Source: JAMCRM01 sp035561075 (GTDB taxonomy: Bacteria; Acidobacteriota; Terriglobia; Bryobacterales; Bryobacteraceae). Taken from it: 64,000 nucleotides of DNA. A program made the translations under genes and the position numbers. Location: positions 1-64,000 of the forward strand of contig DATMYF010000062.1 in the NCBI GenBank assembly GCA_035561075.1, in the 5' to 3' direction. This document shows, piece after piece, positions 25,745 through 34,726 of this stretch (position 1 is the stretch's first letter; the number at the start of each line of letters is the position of its first letter). The notes below the pieces were generated by a model, which was not told the origin of the DNA, made no database searches, and worked only from the letters and a program-made list of their open reading frames with translations.

Positions 25745-27351
25745 GCCGTTGCCGCCGTATCCGCCTGCGCCAGGGGCAGGGTCACGGTAAACGTTGTGCC
25801 GCTGCCGGGCTCGCTGGTCACATCCACATCGCCGCCGTGAGCCTGCACGATGCCGTAGAGCACGGCAAGCCCCAGCCCCACGCCCTTGCCCTCGGGTTTG
25901 GTGGTGAAAAAGGGGTCGAAGATCCGGGTGAGATTCTCCCGCGGGATGCCCTCGCCATTGTCCTCCACTTCGAGCAGCAGTGTCTGGCTGCCGCCGTGCG
26001 CCCGAGTGCGCACAGCCACGCGGCCGCCGTCTTTGGCATGCGTCGATTCAGCGGCGTTGAGCACCAGATTGAGGATCACCTGCTGCATCTGGGAGGCATC
26101 GCAGAGCACACTCGGAAGATCCTCCTGCAGGTCGAGATGCATCTCCACGTTGTTGAGCTTCAGTTTGTGGGAGGCGAGCGAGACGGTGGTGCGGATAATC
26201 CGGTTCAGGTCTTCCGGGGAGCGTTGCGGCCGCGAGCGGCGCGAGAAGGAGAGCAGATCCGAAACGATGCGTCCCACCCGCGAGGTCTCTCCCACCACCT
26301 GCGAGAGGTAGCGGCGGAAGTCCTGCACGCGGTTCGCGGGGACCCCCTCGTCCGTCATGATGCGCTGCATCAACATGGAGAGGTTGAGCACTCCCGAGAC
26401 CGGGTTATTGATTTCATGCGCCACGCTGGCCGCAAGTTGCCCGAGCGATGCCAGCCGGTCATTCTTCATGAGCTTCTGGTGGACCACCTTGAGCTGCGCG
26501 GTGCGCCGCTCTACCTTGGACTCCAGGTCCTGGGTGAACTGGTTCAGTTCGTACATGGCGCCGCGCAGGCGCTCCCGCATGGCATTGAACGAGCGGGAGA
26601 GTTCGCCCAATTCCAGGCTGCTGTCGATGATCTCGAACGGCTTGTCCAGGTCCATGGCGCTCACCGCTTTGGTGCCCTCCACCAATTTACCGATGGGTAC
26701 GGTGATGAAGCGCCGGGTGAAGAAGTAGATGAAGACGGCGATCAGGATGATCTGGATGGCGGTCACCAGCGCAACCCGTATCTGAACGGCGGCAATTTCG
26801 CGGTCCACCGGTTGGAGGCTGAGAGCGACGTCGAGTACTCCGAGCACCTTGAGCTCAGCCGGATGCGCGTGGCAGGCGGCCTGGCTGCAGGAGGGCTCGT
26901 TGTAGATGGGGGTGACCATGGCGAGACCACGCTCGCCGCCGGCGTCCCGGTAGATGCGGACGCGGGAACGGACGTCCGGGTGGAGCTTCGGCGACCCCGA
27001 GGCGTGGCAGACCGCGCACGTAGCGGCGTCTTTTTCCACCTGCGTGTTGCTGTCTCCGGGGTGGGTCGAGAACATCACCTGTCCGGCACGGTTGAACATC
27101 CGAATGCGCTCAATGCCCTGCTTTTCGGCGATGGTCTGCATAACCTGGTAGGCGTCGCCGCGGTGGTCGGTGAGCATGGCGTGCCAGGTGGCACTGGTGA
27201 TGGCTTTGGAGAGCTGGTCCGCTCCCAGAATCATGTTTTGCAGCAGTTGCCGCTCTTCCGTCTTGACGTGGACCAGGCCGGATACCGCCGCCACGATGAC
27301 CACGATGACGGTCAGGGACAGAACGAGTTTCTGGGCCAAGCGTCGCGGCAA
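25741..27351 (-). CDS. Sensor histidine kinase with two periplasmic haem-c motifs
   Basis: 536 residues. TM1 is about residues 8-27 and TM2 about 192-212, leaving a periplasmic loop of some 165 residues. The loop carries a CxxCH motif (CAVCH, Cys112-His116) and a CX4CH motif (CSQAACH, Cys155-His161). Both are possible covalent haem attachment sites. A HAMP region follows TM2 (TVPIGKLVEGTKAVSAMDLD), then the H-box SVAHEINNPVSGVLNLS, N-box VILNLVLNAAEST, and G-boxes DNGEGI and GVGLGLAVLYG. It is NtrB-like in its kinase core and is followed by its NtrC-type partner. It probably senses redox state, O2 or NO through haem; this is inference from the motifs. Confidence 0.9.
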   Translation of the reverse strand: MPRRLAQKLVLSLTVIVVIVAAVSGLVHVKTEERQLLQNMILGADQLSKAITSATWHAMLTDHRGDAYQVMQTIAEKQGIERIRMFNRAGQVMFSTHPGDSNTQVEKDAATCAVCHASGSPKLHPDVRSRVRIYRDAGGERGLAMVTPIYNEPSCSQAACHAHPAELKVLGVLDVALSLQPVDREIAAVQIRVALVTAIQIILIAVFIYFFTRRFITVPIGKLVEGTKAVSAMDLDKPFEIIDSSLELGELSRSFNAMRERLRGAMYELNQFTQDLESKVERRTAQLKVVHQKLMKNDRLASLGQLAASVAHEINNPVSGVLNLSMLMQRIMTDEGVPANRVQDFRRYLSQVVGETSRVGRIVSDLLSFSRRSRPQRSPEDLNRIIRTTVSLASHKLKLNNVEMHLDLQEDLPSVLCDASQMQQVILNLVLNAAESTHAKDGGRVAVRTRAHGGSQTLLLEVEDNGEGIPRENLTRIFDPFFTTKPEGKGVGLGLAVLYGIVQAHGGDVDVTSEPGSGTTFTVTLPLAQADTAATA

Positions 27352-27435
27352 GGTGGTGCCCCTCTGAAGAGCAAAGACAGTTCGAACCCCGATTATCTCA
27401 AATTGCGCGACCGTGGAGGGAGCCCCGGGCGCCGA

Positions 27436-27984
27436 TTACTTTTCTACTTCGAAATCGAATTCCATCACTTTGCCCCGCACCACGTAGCAGAGGTAGTACT
27501 CCCAGAAACGGCGGGCGCGGACGGAACGGTTCACCAGGAATTCGAAGCCCAGCCATCGCCAGAAGGCCAGCAGTTTCACGCGGACCGAGAGTTCCTTGAG
27601 CTTCGCCGGGCTGTAATAGCCGAAACCGCCGTGGTCCGGACCGAAGTAGCGGAACGAGAAACTGGTCAGGTGGCTGCGGTGGGTGGGGTCGCAGAACGAG
27701 CTGAAATCGGTGTAGTGCGGGGTCTCGATACGGATGCGCCCGCCGGGGCGCACGAGACGATGGAACTCCTCCATCGTGCGGATCACGTCGGAGACATGCT
27801 CGATGACGTGGATGGCGCGCAGGCGGTCGAAGGAGTTGTCCGCGAAGGGGTAGGGAATATGATCGAGGTCGCAGAGGACATCGGCGCGGCTGGCGGGATT
27901 GTGGTCAATCCCGACGGCGCCGGGATGTTTACGGATCCCGCAGCCGACGTCTAGCGTCTTCAGGTTGTCGCCGTGGTCAGGCAC
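27436..27984 (-). CDS. Class I SAM-dependent methyltransferase
   Basis: About 182 residues. The GTG at 27984 is the likely start and lies inside the aminotransferase 3' end (25 bp overlap); there is no strong Shine-Dalgarno, and a CTG at the aminotransferase stop is also conceivable. Motif I is LKTLDVGCGIRKHPGAVGID. The methyltransferase-11 core continues with ADNSFDRLRAIHVIEHV and RLVRPGGRIRIETPHYTDF. The C-terminal half is rich in aromatic residues and is family-typical of proteins found near glycan or lipid genes. The substrate is unknown. Overlap with the aminotransferase suggests translational coupling, but no shared pathway is evident. Confidence 0.82.
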   Translation of the reverse strand: MPDHGDNLKTLDVGCGIRKHPGAVGIDHNPASRADVLCDLDHIPYPFADNSFDRLRAIHVIEHVSDVIRTMEEFHRLVRPGGRIRIETPHYTDFSSFCDPTHRSHLTSFSFRYFGPDHGGFGYYSPAKLKELSVRVKLLAFWRWLGFEFLVNRSVRARRFWEYYLCYVVRGKVMEFDFEVEK

Positions 27985-29312
27985 TCTTCCAGGATATCGA
28001 TTGCGAAGTCGCACTGCTCGCGGGTGATGGTGAGGGGCGGGCTGAGCCGCAGGGTGCTGTCCCCGGCGCCCAGCACCAGCACGCCGCGCTCGAAGGCCAG
28101 GGTGGTGATGCGGTCGCGCAACGATCCGAACGGTTCGCGGCTCCCCTGGTCCTTCACCAGTTCGATGCCGATCATCAGTCCCAGGCCCCGGACCTCCCCC
28201 ACGTGGGGGAAGCGGCGCGGCCAGTCGCGCAGGCGGTCCATGATGTGTGTCCCCATGCGCGCCGCGTTATCAATCAAGCGTTCCTCGAGCAGTTCCAGCG
28301 TGGTGAGGGCCGCGGCACAGGCCACCGGATTGCCGCCGAAAGTGGAGGCGTGCGCCCCCGGCGGCCATGTCATCAATTCCGCACGCGCCACCGTGGCTCC
28401 CAGCGGCAGTCCGCTGGCAATCCCCTTGGCTACAGCGAAAATGTCGGGTACGGCGTCGAAGTGCTCCGCCGCCCACATCTTGCCGGTGCGCCCTACACCG
28501 GACTGAACCTCGTCGAAAATAAGCAGAATCCCATTCCGTTCGGCGATGCGGCGCAGTTCGTCCATAAAGCGGCGGGGAGGCACGATGTAGCCGCCTTCGC
28601 CCTGCACCGGTTCGATCACGATAGCGGCCACCTCACTCGCCGGTGCCACCGTCTTGAGCAACTGGTCTTCAATGAACCGGGCGCACTCGACGGCGCAGGT
28701 GTTGGGCTCCCGTCCCCACGGGCACCGGTAGCAGTTTGGATAGGGAGCGTGCACGACACCGGGCAGGAGCGGCGAGAAGCGTTCCCGCTGGACGGTGCGG
28801 CGGGCAGTGAGCGAGAGCGCACCCAGGGTGCGGCCATGGAAGGATCCCAGGAAGGCGATAAACTTGTCGCGGCCCGTGGCGTAGCGCGCCAGCTTCAGGG
28901 CGCCTTCTACCGCCTCCGCCCCGGAGTTTCCGAAGGAAACCCGGCGTGGCACGCCGCCAGGCGAGATGGCGGAGAGCTTTTCGGCCAGCAGCACAAGGTT
29001 CTCGTAATAGAAGTCCGTGCCGGACATGTGGATCAGGGTGGCCGCCTGCCGCTGGATGGCTTCCACGACGCGTGGATGGCAATGCCCGGTCGCGACCACG
29101 GCGATGCCGGCATTGAAATCCAGGAAGCGGTTGCCGTCCACATCCTCGATAATGGCCCCTTCACCGCGGGCGGCCACCAGGGGATAGCAGCGCGTGTAAG
29201 ACGGGGAAACGAAGGTCCCGTCCCGTTCGATGATCTCGGTTGCCCGCGGACCAGGCAGCGGGCCTGCCAATTGCGGCAGATCCCTTCGGGCCATCTGCAG
29301 CCTGTCGGCCAT
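27960..29312 (-). CDS. Class III PLP-dependent aminotransferase
   Basis: 450 residues; AGGAGG precedes the ATG at 29312, which rules out a longer version. Core motifs are FLDFNAGIAVVATGHCHPRV, VSFGNSGAEAVEGALKLAR, IVIEPVQGEGGYIVPP, LIFDEVQSGVGRTGKMWA and AVAKGIASGLPLGA, with the Lys that binds PLP. The C-terminus (GAGDSTLRLSPPLTITREQ) resembles GABA/acetylornithine-type aminotransferases. An insert with cysteines (PNCYRCPWGREPNTCAVEC) is a feature of one acetylornithine-aminotransferase-like subgroup and is not in GabT. The amino donor is probably an omega-amino acid (4-aminobutyrate or ornithine-like). It is cytoplasmic. Confidence 0.92.
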   Translation of the reverse strand: MADRLQMARRDLPQLAGPLPGPRATEIIERDGTFVSPSYTRCYPLVAARGEGAIIEDVDGNRFLDFNAGIAVVATGHCHPRVVEAIQRQAATLIHMSGTDFYYENLVLLAEKLSAISPGGVPRRVSFGNSGAEAVEGALKLARYATGRDKFIAFLGSFHGRTLGALSLTARRTVQRERFSPLLPGVVHAPYPNCYRCPWGREPNTCAVECARFIEDQLLKTVAPASEVAAIVIEPVQGEGGYIVPPRRFMDELRRIAERNGILLIFDEVQSGVGRTGKMWAAEHFDAVPDIFAVAKGIASGLPLGATVARAELMTWPPGAHASTFGGNPVACAAALTTLELLEERLIDNAARMGTHIMDRLRDWPRRFPHVGEVRGLGLMIGIELVKDQGSREPFGSLRDRITTLAFERGVLVLGAGDSTLRLSPPLTITREQCDFAIDILEECLTTATT

Positions 29313-29509
29313 GGAAGTCCTCCTATGGTGTTGGTGATTTACAGGGAGAAACCGCAGCGAAGGAGGATTAATCGGAGCCGAAGAGGCCGGGACGCGATGC
29401 TGCTGGCCGCCTGGGCATGAATCCAGTTTATACCCACTGGCAATCGCGAATAATGTAAGACTTACCACACTGTCGAGGCATGCGTAACGAATGAGACGGA
29501 GTTAGCAGT

Positions 29510-29527
29510 TTGGTAATCGGAATGCAA
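29510..29527 (+). promoter_or_regulatory. Possible sigma-54 promoter
   Basis: TTGG at 29510-29513 and TGCAA at 29523-29527 put GG and GC exactly 10 bp apart, as -24/-12 elements require. Several intervening consensus positions differ. It would start transcription just before the lipoprotein gene at 29550. Weak evidence, noted because rpoN and an NtrC-type regulator are in the window. Confidence 0.25.
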
Positions 29528-29549
29528 TTCTTGTCGATGACAAACGTCT

Positions 29550-30251
29550 ATGCGACTCATCTGGGCGTCAATTCTGATTTCCGCGCTCCTTGCCACCGGC
29601 TGTGCGGACAGAACGGCGGGTGTGCCGCAGGCAACTACTGCTTCGGAACAGCCGGCAGAGGTTTCGACCCGGCCGCCGGGAGAGAGCGGGGCTGTGCGGG
29701 CGGTGTCTCCCTTCGGCAGTCGGCAGGTGGTCGAGCCGAGCCGGAATGAGTACACGATCCCGCGGGGAACGGTGTTCCGGGTGCGGCTGACGCGGGCCGT
29801 CGATACCGCCGCCAGCCGGGCGGGGGACCATTTCACCGCCACCTTGGATAATCCCGTCCTGGATGGCACACGGGTGGTCGTCCCCAGGGGCACGCTCTTC
29901 AACGGACACCTGACCTCCGCCAAATCATCCGGCCGGTTGCGCGGGCGGGCGGTGCTGGGGTTGACGCTCGATTCCCTGGAACTGGCGGGAGTGACGTACC
30001 CGGTGGTCACCTCGGCGGTAAGCCGGACGAGCGGCGACCACAAGCGGCGGAACGTCGGGTTGATCGGCGGGGGCTCCGGCCTGGGGGCGGTTTTGGGAGC
30101 CATTGCGGGCGGTCCACAAGGAGCGCTCATCGGCGCCGGAGCGGGCGCCGCGGCCGGCACTGCCGGAGCAGCCATCACCGGCAAAAAGAATCTGCGCCTC
30201 CCGGCGGAAGCCCTGCTGGCTTTCTCGCTCGAAAAGCCGCTGGTTATATAG
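29550..30251 (+). CDS. Lipoprotein with C-terminal glycine-zipper segment
   Basis: 233 residues. The signal peptide ends in a lipobox (MRLIWASILISALLATGC, Cys18). A Thr/Pro/Ser-rich linker covers about residues 20-60. A beta-rich domain follows (YTIPRGTVFRVRLTRAVDT, GDHFTATLDNPVLDGTRVVV, RGTLFNGHLTSAKSSGRL). Near the C-terminus a glycine-zipper stretch, GLIGGGSGLGAVLGAIAGGP onward, resembles SLT/osmotic-stress lipoproteins that insert in or traverse the outer membrane. The function is not known. It is divergent from the aminotransferase across 237 bp and converges with the DUF5666-like gene. Confidence 0.75.
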   Translation: MRLIWASILISALLATGCADRTAGVPQATTASEQPAEVSTRPPGESGAVRAVSPFGSRQVVEPSRNEYTIPRGTVFRVRLTRAVDTAASRAGDHFTATLDNPVLDGTRVVVPRGTLFNGHLTSAKSSGRLRGRAVLGLTLDSLELAGVTYPVVTSAVSRTSGDHKRRNVGLIGGGSGLGAVLGAIAGGPQGALIGAGAGAAAGTAGAAITGKKNLRLPAEALLAFSLEKPLVI

Positions 30252-30264
30252 GGAGAGAACGCAA

Positions 30265-30284
30265 GGGGGATGGCAGCATCCCCC
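30265..30284. terminator. Hairpin between convergent genes
   Basis: Perfect 8 bp stem GGGGGATG (30265-30272) with CATCCCCC (30277-30284) and a 4-base loop, in the 38 bp gap between convergent stop codons. It has no T-run, so any terminator function would serve both directions weakly. Confidence 0.5.
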
Positions 30285-30289
30285 GAGAA

Positions 30290-30640
30290 TTACTCCCGAA
30301 TCTCGATCCGGGTGGCCTGGAGTTGGGCTTTCTCGTCAAACTTACCAAGGACGATCACCCGGCGGCCTTCCTTTACCTCGTCGATAGTGCTGGGCTTGTT
30401 CTGGTAGGTAATTTTTGTGTTCGGGCTATAGAGGACCGTCCGTTTGACGGTCCCACGCGCAAGCGTGATGGTGGACGTATCCTTGTTGATCATCTGGATG
30501 CGGCCGCTCAAGCGGTCGCCCGCAATCTTCTTTTTTGCTTCGGCTTTCCCGGGGGCTTGGCCTGGCTCCTGTGCCGTGGCGTGGGATGCGAGCAACAGGG
30601 TCAGCAGAGTCCCCACAAATAGAGCGACAAAACGCTTCAT
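30290..30640 (-). CDS. Small exported DUF5666-like protein
   Basis: 116 residues; GGGAGG lies upstream of the ATG at 30640, and the signal peptide is MKRFVALFVGTLLTLLLASH with cleavage after ATA. A short Lys-rich linker leads to one OB-like beta domain: RLSGRIQMINKDTSTITLAR, LYSPNTKITYQNKPSTIDEV, and GRRVIVLGKFDEKAQLQATR. This spacing matches DUF5666-type periplasmic domains, whose role is unknown. It is divergent from the ctaA operon start across about 120 bp. Confidence 0.75.
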   Translation of the reverse strand: MKRFVALFVGTLLTLLLASHATAQEPGQAPGKAEAKKKIAGDRLSGRIQMINKDTSTITLARGTVKRTVLYSPNTKITYQNKPSTIDEVKEGRRVIVLGKFDEKAQLQATRIEIRE

Positions 30641-30760
30641 AAAACCTCCCGGCAATGCGACTATAGTCCCGAACGTCACCGAAGTAAATAGGCGCTGCTC
30701 AGGTATGGTAGCGTACAGACGGGACCGAACCGTTCCGTGGCCGGGGAGCATCTGAAAGAC

Positions 30761-31609
30761 ATGTATCGCGTTTGGCTGCACCGCTATGCGGTGGTTGTTG
30801 CGGTTTGTACCTTGCTGCTTTTAGTGGCAGGCGGACTGGTGGCGAGCAACGAAGCTGGCCTGTCGGTGGATTCCTGGCCTCTGGTGAGGCTCGGCGCATC
30901 GCCGGCCACGCCGGGCGCGACGTACGAGTTGGTGCACCGCGCGGTGGCGTCCGTGGTAGGGCTGCTCACCCTCGGGTTGGCGATATGGCTGTGGCGTGTC
31001 GAGCGCCGCCGCTGGATGCGCTGGTTGGGGGTTACGGCCGCCATCGCGGTGGTCGGGCAGGGCATCCTGGGCGGGGTTGGTATTCGATGGGCGCTGCCGC
31101 AGTCAGTCAGCGTGATGCACGCGATCCTGGCGGGCCTGTTTTTTGCCATCACGGTAGCGATTGCGGTGTTCACGTCTAGAAGCTGGCTGGAAGTGCCGCG
31201 GCCCGAAACGCGGCTGTTCCCGCTCGCGGTGGTCGTCTCGGCGGTGCTCCTGGTACAACTCGCCTTGGGCGCGGCGGTGCGGCACGACGCGCTCGGGGTG
31301 GGGCCGCATATCCTGAGCGGAAGCGTCGCTGGGGCTCTTGGGCTCTGGGCTGTCTGGCGGGTGCTGGTGCGGTACGGCGCGCATACCGAACTGCGCCGTT
31401 CGGCACTGGCGCTCCTGACCCTGGGAGTCTGCCAGGCGATGCTCGGGATGGGCGCCTACCTGAGCCGCGTGGCGTTGATGCAATCGCCCCAACCGCCGCC
31501 GGGGGTGGCGCTGATGTTCACGGTCTCGCATGTCGCCGCGGGTGCGGCGGCCCTGGCGGCGGCGGTGGTCCTGGCGATCTACGCATCGCCCAGGGCGGAG
31601 GCGGCCTGA
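30761..31609 (+). CDS. ctaA: Haem A synthase CtaA/Cox15
   Basis: 282 residues from the ATG at 30761; a GTG at 30737 is the alternative. Eight hydrophobic helices carry the four conserved His residues in two homologous halves: YELVHRAVASVVG, SVMHAILAGLFFA, GPHILSGSVAGALG and FTVSHVAAGAAAL. The motif VAGGLVASNEAGLSVDSWPL matches the family's first loop. It oxidises the haem O methyl group to give haem A for aa3-type cytochrome oxidase, in the inner membrane. It is the first gene of a six-gene operon; ctaB follows after 1 bp. Confidence 0.93.
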   Translation: MYRVWLHRYAVVVAVCTLLLLVAGGLVASNEAGLSVDSWPLVRLGASPATPGATYELVHRAVASVVGLLTLGLAIWLWRVERRRWMRWLGVTAAIAVVGQGILGGVGIRWALPQSVSVMHAILAGLFFAITVAIAVFTSRSWLEVPRPETRLFPLAVVVSAVLLVQLALGAAVRHDALGVGPHILSGSVAGALGLWAVWRVLVRYGAHTELRRSALALLTLGVCQAMLGMGAYLSRVALMQSPQPPPGVALMFTVSHVAAGAAALAAAVVLAIYASPRAEAA

Positions 31610-31610
31610 A

Positions 31611-32471
31611 GTGCGGGTCGTCCGAGATTACGTGGAGCTAACCAAACCGCGGATCACGTGGCTCATCCTGATGTCCACGGGAATCGGATACTGGTTCGGC
31701 ACCGGCGCGGGACTGAACTGGGTCGCGCTGTTCCACACCGTCCTGGGTACCGGACTGCTGGCCTCCGGCACCGCCGCCCTGAACCAATGGTACGAACGTG
31801 AAGCCGACCGGAAGATGCGCCGCACGGCAGCCCGCCCGCTGCCATCGGGACGCATTTCCGCCCGGGGCGCGCTGCTTTTCGGCCTGGGGCTTTCGGCTGC
31901 GGGCTTCGCCGATCTTTGGCTGGGCACCAACCTGTTGGCAGCGCTGATCGGGGCCTTTACGCTGGCGAGTTACCTCTGCCTCTACACGCCGCTTAAGCAG
32001 CGGACCTGGCTTTCGACCACCGTGGGGGCGATTCCGGGCGCCATGCCGCCGCTGATCGGGTACGCCGCCGCGCGCGGTACCGTCACCGCCGAAGGCTGGG
32101 TACTGGCCGCCATCCTGTTTCTCTGGCAATTCCCGCATTTCTACGCCATCGCCTGGATGTACCGGGAAGATTACGCGCGCGCCGGCATCCGGATGCTGCC
32201 CGTAGTGGAACCGGACGGGCGATCCACCGCGCGGCAGATCGTACTCTATGGCGCGGTCCTCATTCCCGTAAGCCTGCTGCCCGCGGTGCTGGGAATGTCT
32301 GGAACGGTGTACCTGGCGGGGGCGCTCGCGGCGGGGCTGTGGTTCCTTTACTCGGGTGTGCAGGTGGCACGGGAGCGCACCGTTTTGCGCGCGCGGGGCG
32401 TCCTGATGGTATCGGTCCTCTACCTGCCCCTGCTTTACGGTCTTATGCTTTTGGATCGGCCCGGCTTGTGA
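31611..32471 (+). CDS. ctaB: Protohaem IX farnesyltransferase CtaB/CyoE
   Basis: 286 residues from the GTG at 31611, one base after the ctaA stop, with GGAGG about 10 bp upstream. The UbiA-superfamily motif is LNQWYEREADRKMRRTAARP, followed by PLPSGRIS. The second Asp-rich loop region is SYLCLYTPLKQRTWLSTTVG, then GAIPGAMPPLIGYAA and FLWQFPHFYAIAWMYREDY. Eight to nine transmembrane helices. It adds farnesyl to haem b to give haem O, the substrate of CtaA. The GTG start of the next gene overlaps its stop. Confidence 0.96.
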   Translation: MRVVRDYVELTKPRITWLILMSTGIGYWFGTGAGLNWVALFHTVLGTGLLASGTAALNQWYEREADRKMRRTAARPLPSGRISARGALLFGLGLSAAGFADLWLGTNLLAALIGAFTLASYLCLYTPLKQRTWLSTTVGAIPGAMPPLIGYAAARGTVTAEGWVLAAILFLWQFPHFYAIAWMYREDYARAGIRMLPVVEPDGRSTARQIVLYGAVLIPVSLLPAVLGMSGTVYLAGALAAGLWFLYSGVQVARERTVLRARGVLMVSVLYLPLLYGLMLLDRPGL

Positions 32472-33376
32472 TCTCGGTAAACAACATCACCCACCGGTAC
32501 GGGTCCCGTGCGGCACTGTCGTATGTCAGCTTCGAAGTGCAGCGGGGAGAAATCTTCGGCCTGTTGGGTCCCAACGGCGGCGGCAAATCGACGCTGTTCC
32601 GGGTGCTCACCACTATGATGTCGCCCAGCGAGGGACAGGCATTGGTGGCCGGCTTCGACGTGTCGCGGCAGCCCGCTGAGGTGCGCCGCCGTGCCGGCGT
32701 GGTCTTCCAGACCCAGAGCCTCGACAAGGCGCTGACCGTGGCGGAGAACCTCCGCAGCCAAGGCCACCTCCACGGGCTCCATGGGAAGGACTTGGCCGGT
32801 CGCATGGAGCGCGCCATGGCCCGGCTCGGGTTGACGGAACGCCGTAATGACCTTGTGGAGACGCTCTCGGGCGGCCTGCGGCGCCGCTCCGAAATCGCCA
32901 AGGCGTTGCTGCACGCCCCGCAGGTGCTATTGATGGACGAGGCCTCCACGGGGCTCGACCCCGGCGCCCGCCGTGAGCTCTGGCAATATGTCCAGGAGTT
33001 GCGGGATCGCGAGGGTGTGACCATATTGTTGACTACCCACATCCTGGACGAAGCCGACCGCTGCGACCGCCTGGTCCTGCTGCACCGGGGGCAGGTTGTC
33101 GCGGAGGGCACTCCTGCGGAATTGCGGTCGAGGATCGGGGGGGACGTAGTGGTGCTGGACACGGGGGACCCCGCGGCGCTCGCGCCCAGGGTGGAGGAGC
33201 GGTTCGGTGTGCACCCGTCCATCGTGGAGGGTACCCTGCGCGTCGAGATTACCAATGGACATAGGTTTATCACCGAGGTGGTGGAGGCGTTTCCGGGCTC
33301 GATCGAGTCGGTGGCGCTGCACAAGCCCACCCTGGAGGACGTATTCGTCCACGAGACAGGAGCGCGAATCGATTGA
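32468..33376 (+). CDS. ABC transporter ATP-binding protein (CcmA/DrrA type)
   Basis: 302 residues from the GTG at 32468, which overlaps the ctaB stop (GTGA). Walker A is GPNGGGKST, Q-loop FQTQSLDKALTV, signature LSGGLRRR (Gln of LSGGQ replaced by Leu, common in DrrA-like proteins), Walker B VLLMDEASTGLD, and switch His in LTTHILDEADRCD. The C-terminal 80 residues form the DrrA-type accessory domain ending in KPTLEDVFVHETG. With the following permease it forms an exporter. Its place in the haem A/Sco operon suggests export of haem, copper or an assembly factor; this is inference. Confidence 0.93.
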   Translation: MISVNNITHRYGSRAALSYVSFEVQRGEIFGLLGPNGGGKSTLFRVLTTMMSPSEGQALVAGFDVSRQPAEVRRRAGVVFQTQSLDKALTVAENLRSQGHLHGLHGKDLAGRMERAMARLGLTERRNDLVETLSGGLRRRSEIAKALLHAPQVLLMDEASTGLDPGARRELWQYVQELRDREGVTILLTTHILDEADRCDRLVLLHRGQVVAEGTPAELRSRIGGDVVVLDTGDPAALAPRVEERFGVHPSIVEGTLRVEITNGHRFITEVVEAFPGSIESVALHKPTLEDVFVHETGARID

Positions 33377-34164
33377 GCGCAATTCCATCCGCTGAACAGG
33401 CGCTGGCGGCCCCTGCCGCGGCAAAACCGGCGTTCTGGCTGCCCGCCTACACCCTCTGGCTGCGCGAACTGGTGCGCTTTTGGAGGCAGAAGAGCCGCGT
33501 CCTGGGGGTGGTGGCTTCGCCGCTGGTCTTCTGGCTGCTGATGGGCTACGGCTCGGGCGACCTGGGCCGCTTTTTCGGCGGCGCGGTGGTCCTGACAGTC
33601 ATGTTCTCGGCCGTCTTCTCGACCATTTCGATCATAGAGGACCGGCGCGAGGGCTTCCTGCTCTCGATGCTGGTCTCGCCGGCGCCGCGCACCAGCATGG
33701 TGCTGGGGAAGATCCTGGGGGCCGCCACGCTGGCCTGGGTGCAGGGACTAATCGTATTGTGCTTCGCACCGCTGGCGGGGGTCCGCCTGGGTGCCTGGCA
33801 ACTGCCGGCGCTCGCCGGCGCGGTTTTCCTGGTGGCGTTCGCGCTGACCGGGATCGGGTTCATCATCGCGTGGCAGATGGAGTCCACTTCGGGATTCCAC
33901 GCCATCATGAACCTCCTGTTGGTGCCGATGTGGATGGCCTCGGGGGCGCTATTCCCCATGGCCACCGCGCACGGCTGGATTCGCGCGATCATGTGGGCGA
34001 ACCCCCTCACCTACGCGCTCGCGCTGTTGAATGGACTGCTGGGCCTCGGCGATCCCGCTCCGGGCACCGGGACCAGCCTTTTCGTGACGGGCGCATTCGG
34101 GCTGGCGCTGTTGGGCGCGGCCGGAATCCTGGCGTCCCGCCGTACCACTCGAAGCAATGCCTAA
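33373..34164 (+). CDS. ABC-2 type permease
   Basis: 263 residues from a TTG at 33373 overlapping the upstream TGA; AGGAG lies about 10 bp before. It has six hydrophobic helices in the ABC-2 pattern, with the EDRREGFLLSMLVSPAPR motif after the second helix and FHAIMNLLLVPMWMASGALF before the last two. The permease partner of the preceding ATPase, in the inner membrane. Its 3' end overlaps the sco gene by 8 bp. The Ala/Pro-rich N-terminus is unusual but short. Confidence 0.9.
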   Translation: MSAIPSAEQALAAPAAAKPAFWLPAYTLWLRELVRFWRQKSRVLGVVASPLVFWLLMGYGSGDLGRFFGGAVVLTVMFSAVFSTISIIEDRREGFLLSMLVSPAPRTSMVLGKILGAATLAWVQGLIVLCFAPLAGVRLGAWQLPALAGAVFLVAFALTGIGFIIAWQMESTSGFHAIMNLLLVPMWMASGALFPMATAHGWIRAIMWANPLTYALALLNGLLGLGDPAPGTGTSLFVTGAFGLALLGAAGILASRRTTRSNA

Positions 34165-34726
34165 GACAATCGCCGGCACTCTTGCCGCCCTCGCTCTCGT
34201 GACGCTTCTGGCCGCCTGCCGCACCCAGCCGCCCCTGCCGGTCTTAGGGGAAATCCCCGAATTCCATCTGGTAGCCCAGGACGGCCGCACATTCGACCGC
34301 TCCACCCTCGATGGCAATATCTGGGTGGCCGATTTCATCTTCACCAGTTGCCGCGGGCCGTGCCCCCTGATGACCAACCGGATGCGCCGCATCCAGAAGG
34401 CCGTGGCGGAATACCCGGACGTGCGGCTGGTCTCATTCTCCATCGACCCCGAGACTGACACCCCGCCCGTGATGGCCGAGTACGCACGGCGCTACCAGGC
34501 CGATACGTCGCGGTGGTTCTTCCTGACCGGGGACAAACCGGTGCTCGACCGTCTGGGCCGCGACGATTTCAAGCTACAGAGCATCGACGGAACACTGAAC
34601 CACAGCACCCGCTTCGTCCTGCTCGACCGCCGGAGCCGCATCCGGGCTTATTACTCGAGTGAAGAGGAGGGCGCCATCGACCGCCTACTGGCGGACCTGC
34701 GCCGGTTGCGGAAGGAGAAGTCGTGA
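34157..34726 (+). CDS. Sco1/SenC-family copper chaperone lipoprotein
   Basis: 189 residues. The signal ends in a lipobox, LVTLLAACRT (Cys21). The thioredoxin-like Sco domain carries the copper-binding CxxxC in FIFTSCRGPCPLMTNRM and the conserved His in LNHSTRFVLLD. Sco proteins load or reduce the CuA site of cytochrome c oxidase subunit II on the periplasmic side. The gene overlaps the ABC permease by 8 bp and its last base is the first base of the DUF420 start (TGATG). No oxidase genes are adjacent. Confidence 0.93.
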   Translation: MPKTIAGTLAALALVTLLAACRTQPPLPVLGEIPEFHLVAQDGRTFDRSTLDGNIWVADFIFTSCRGPCPLMTNRMRRIQKAVAEYPDVRLVSFSIDPETDTPPVMAEYARRYQADTSRWFFLTGDKPVLDRLGRDDFKLQSIDGTLNHSTRFVLLDRRSRIRAYYSSEEEGAIDRLLADLRRLRKEKS

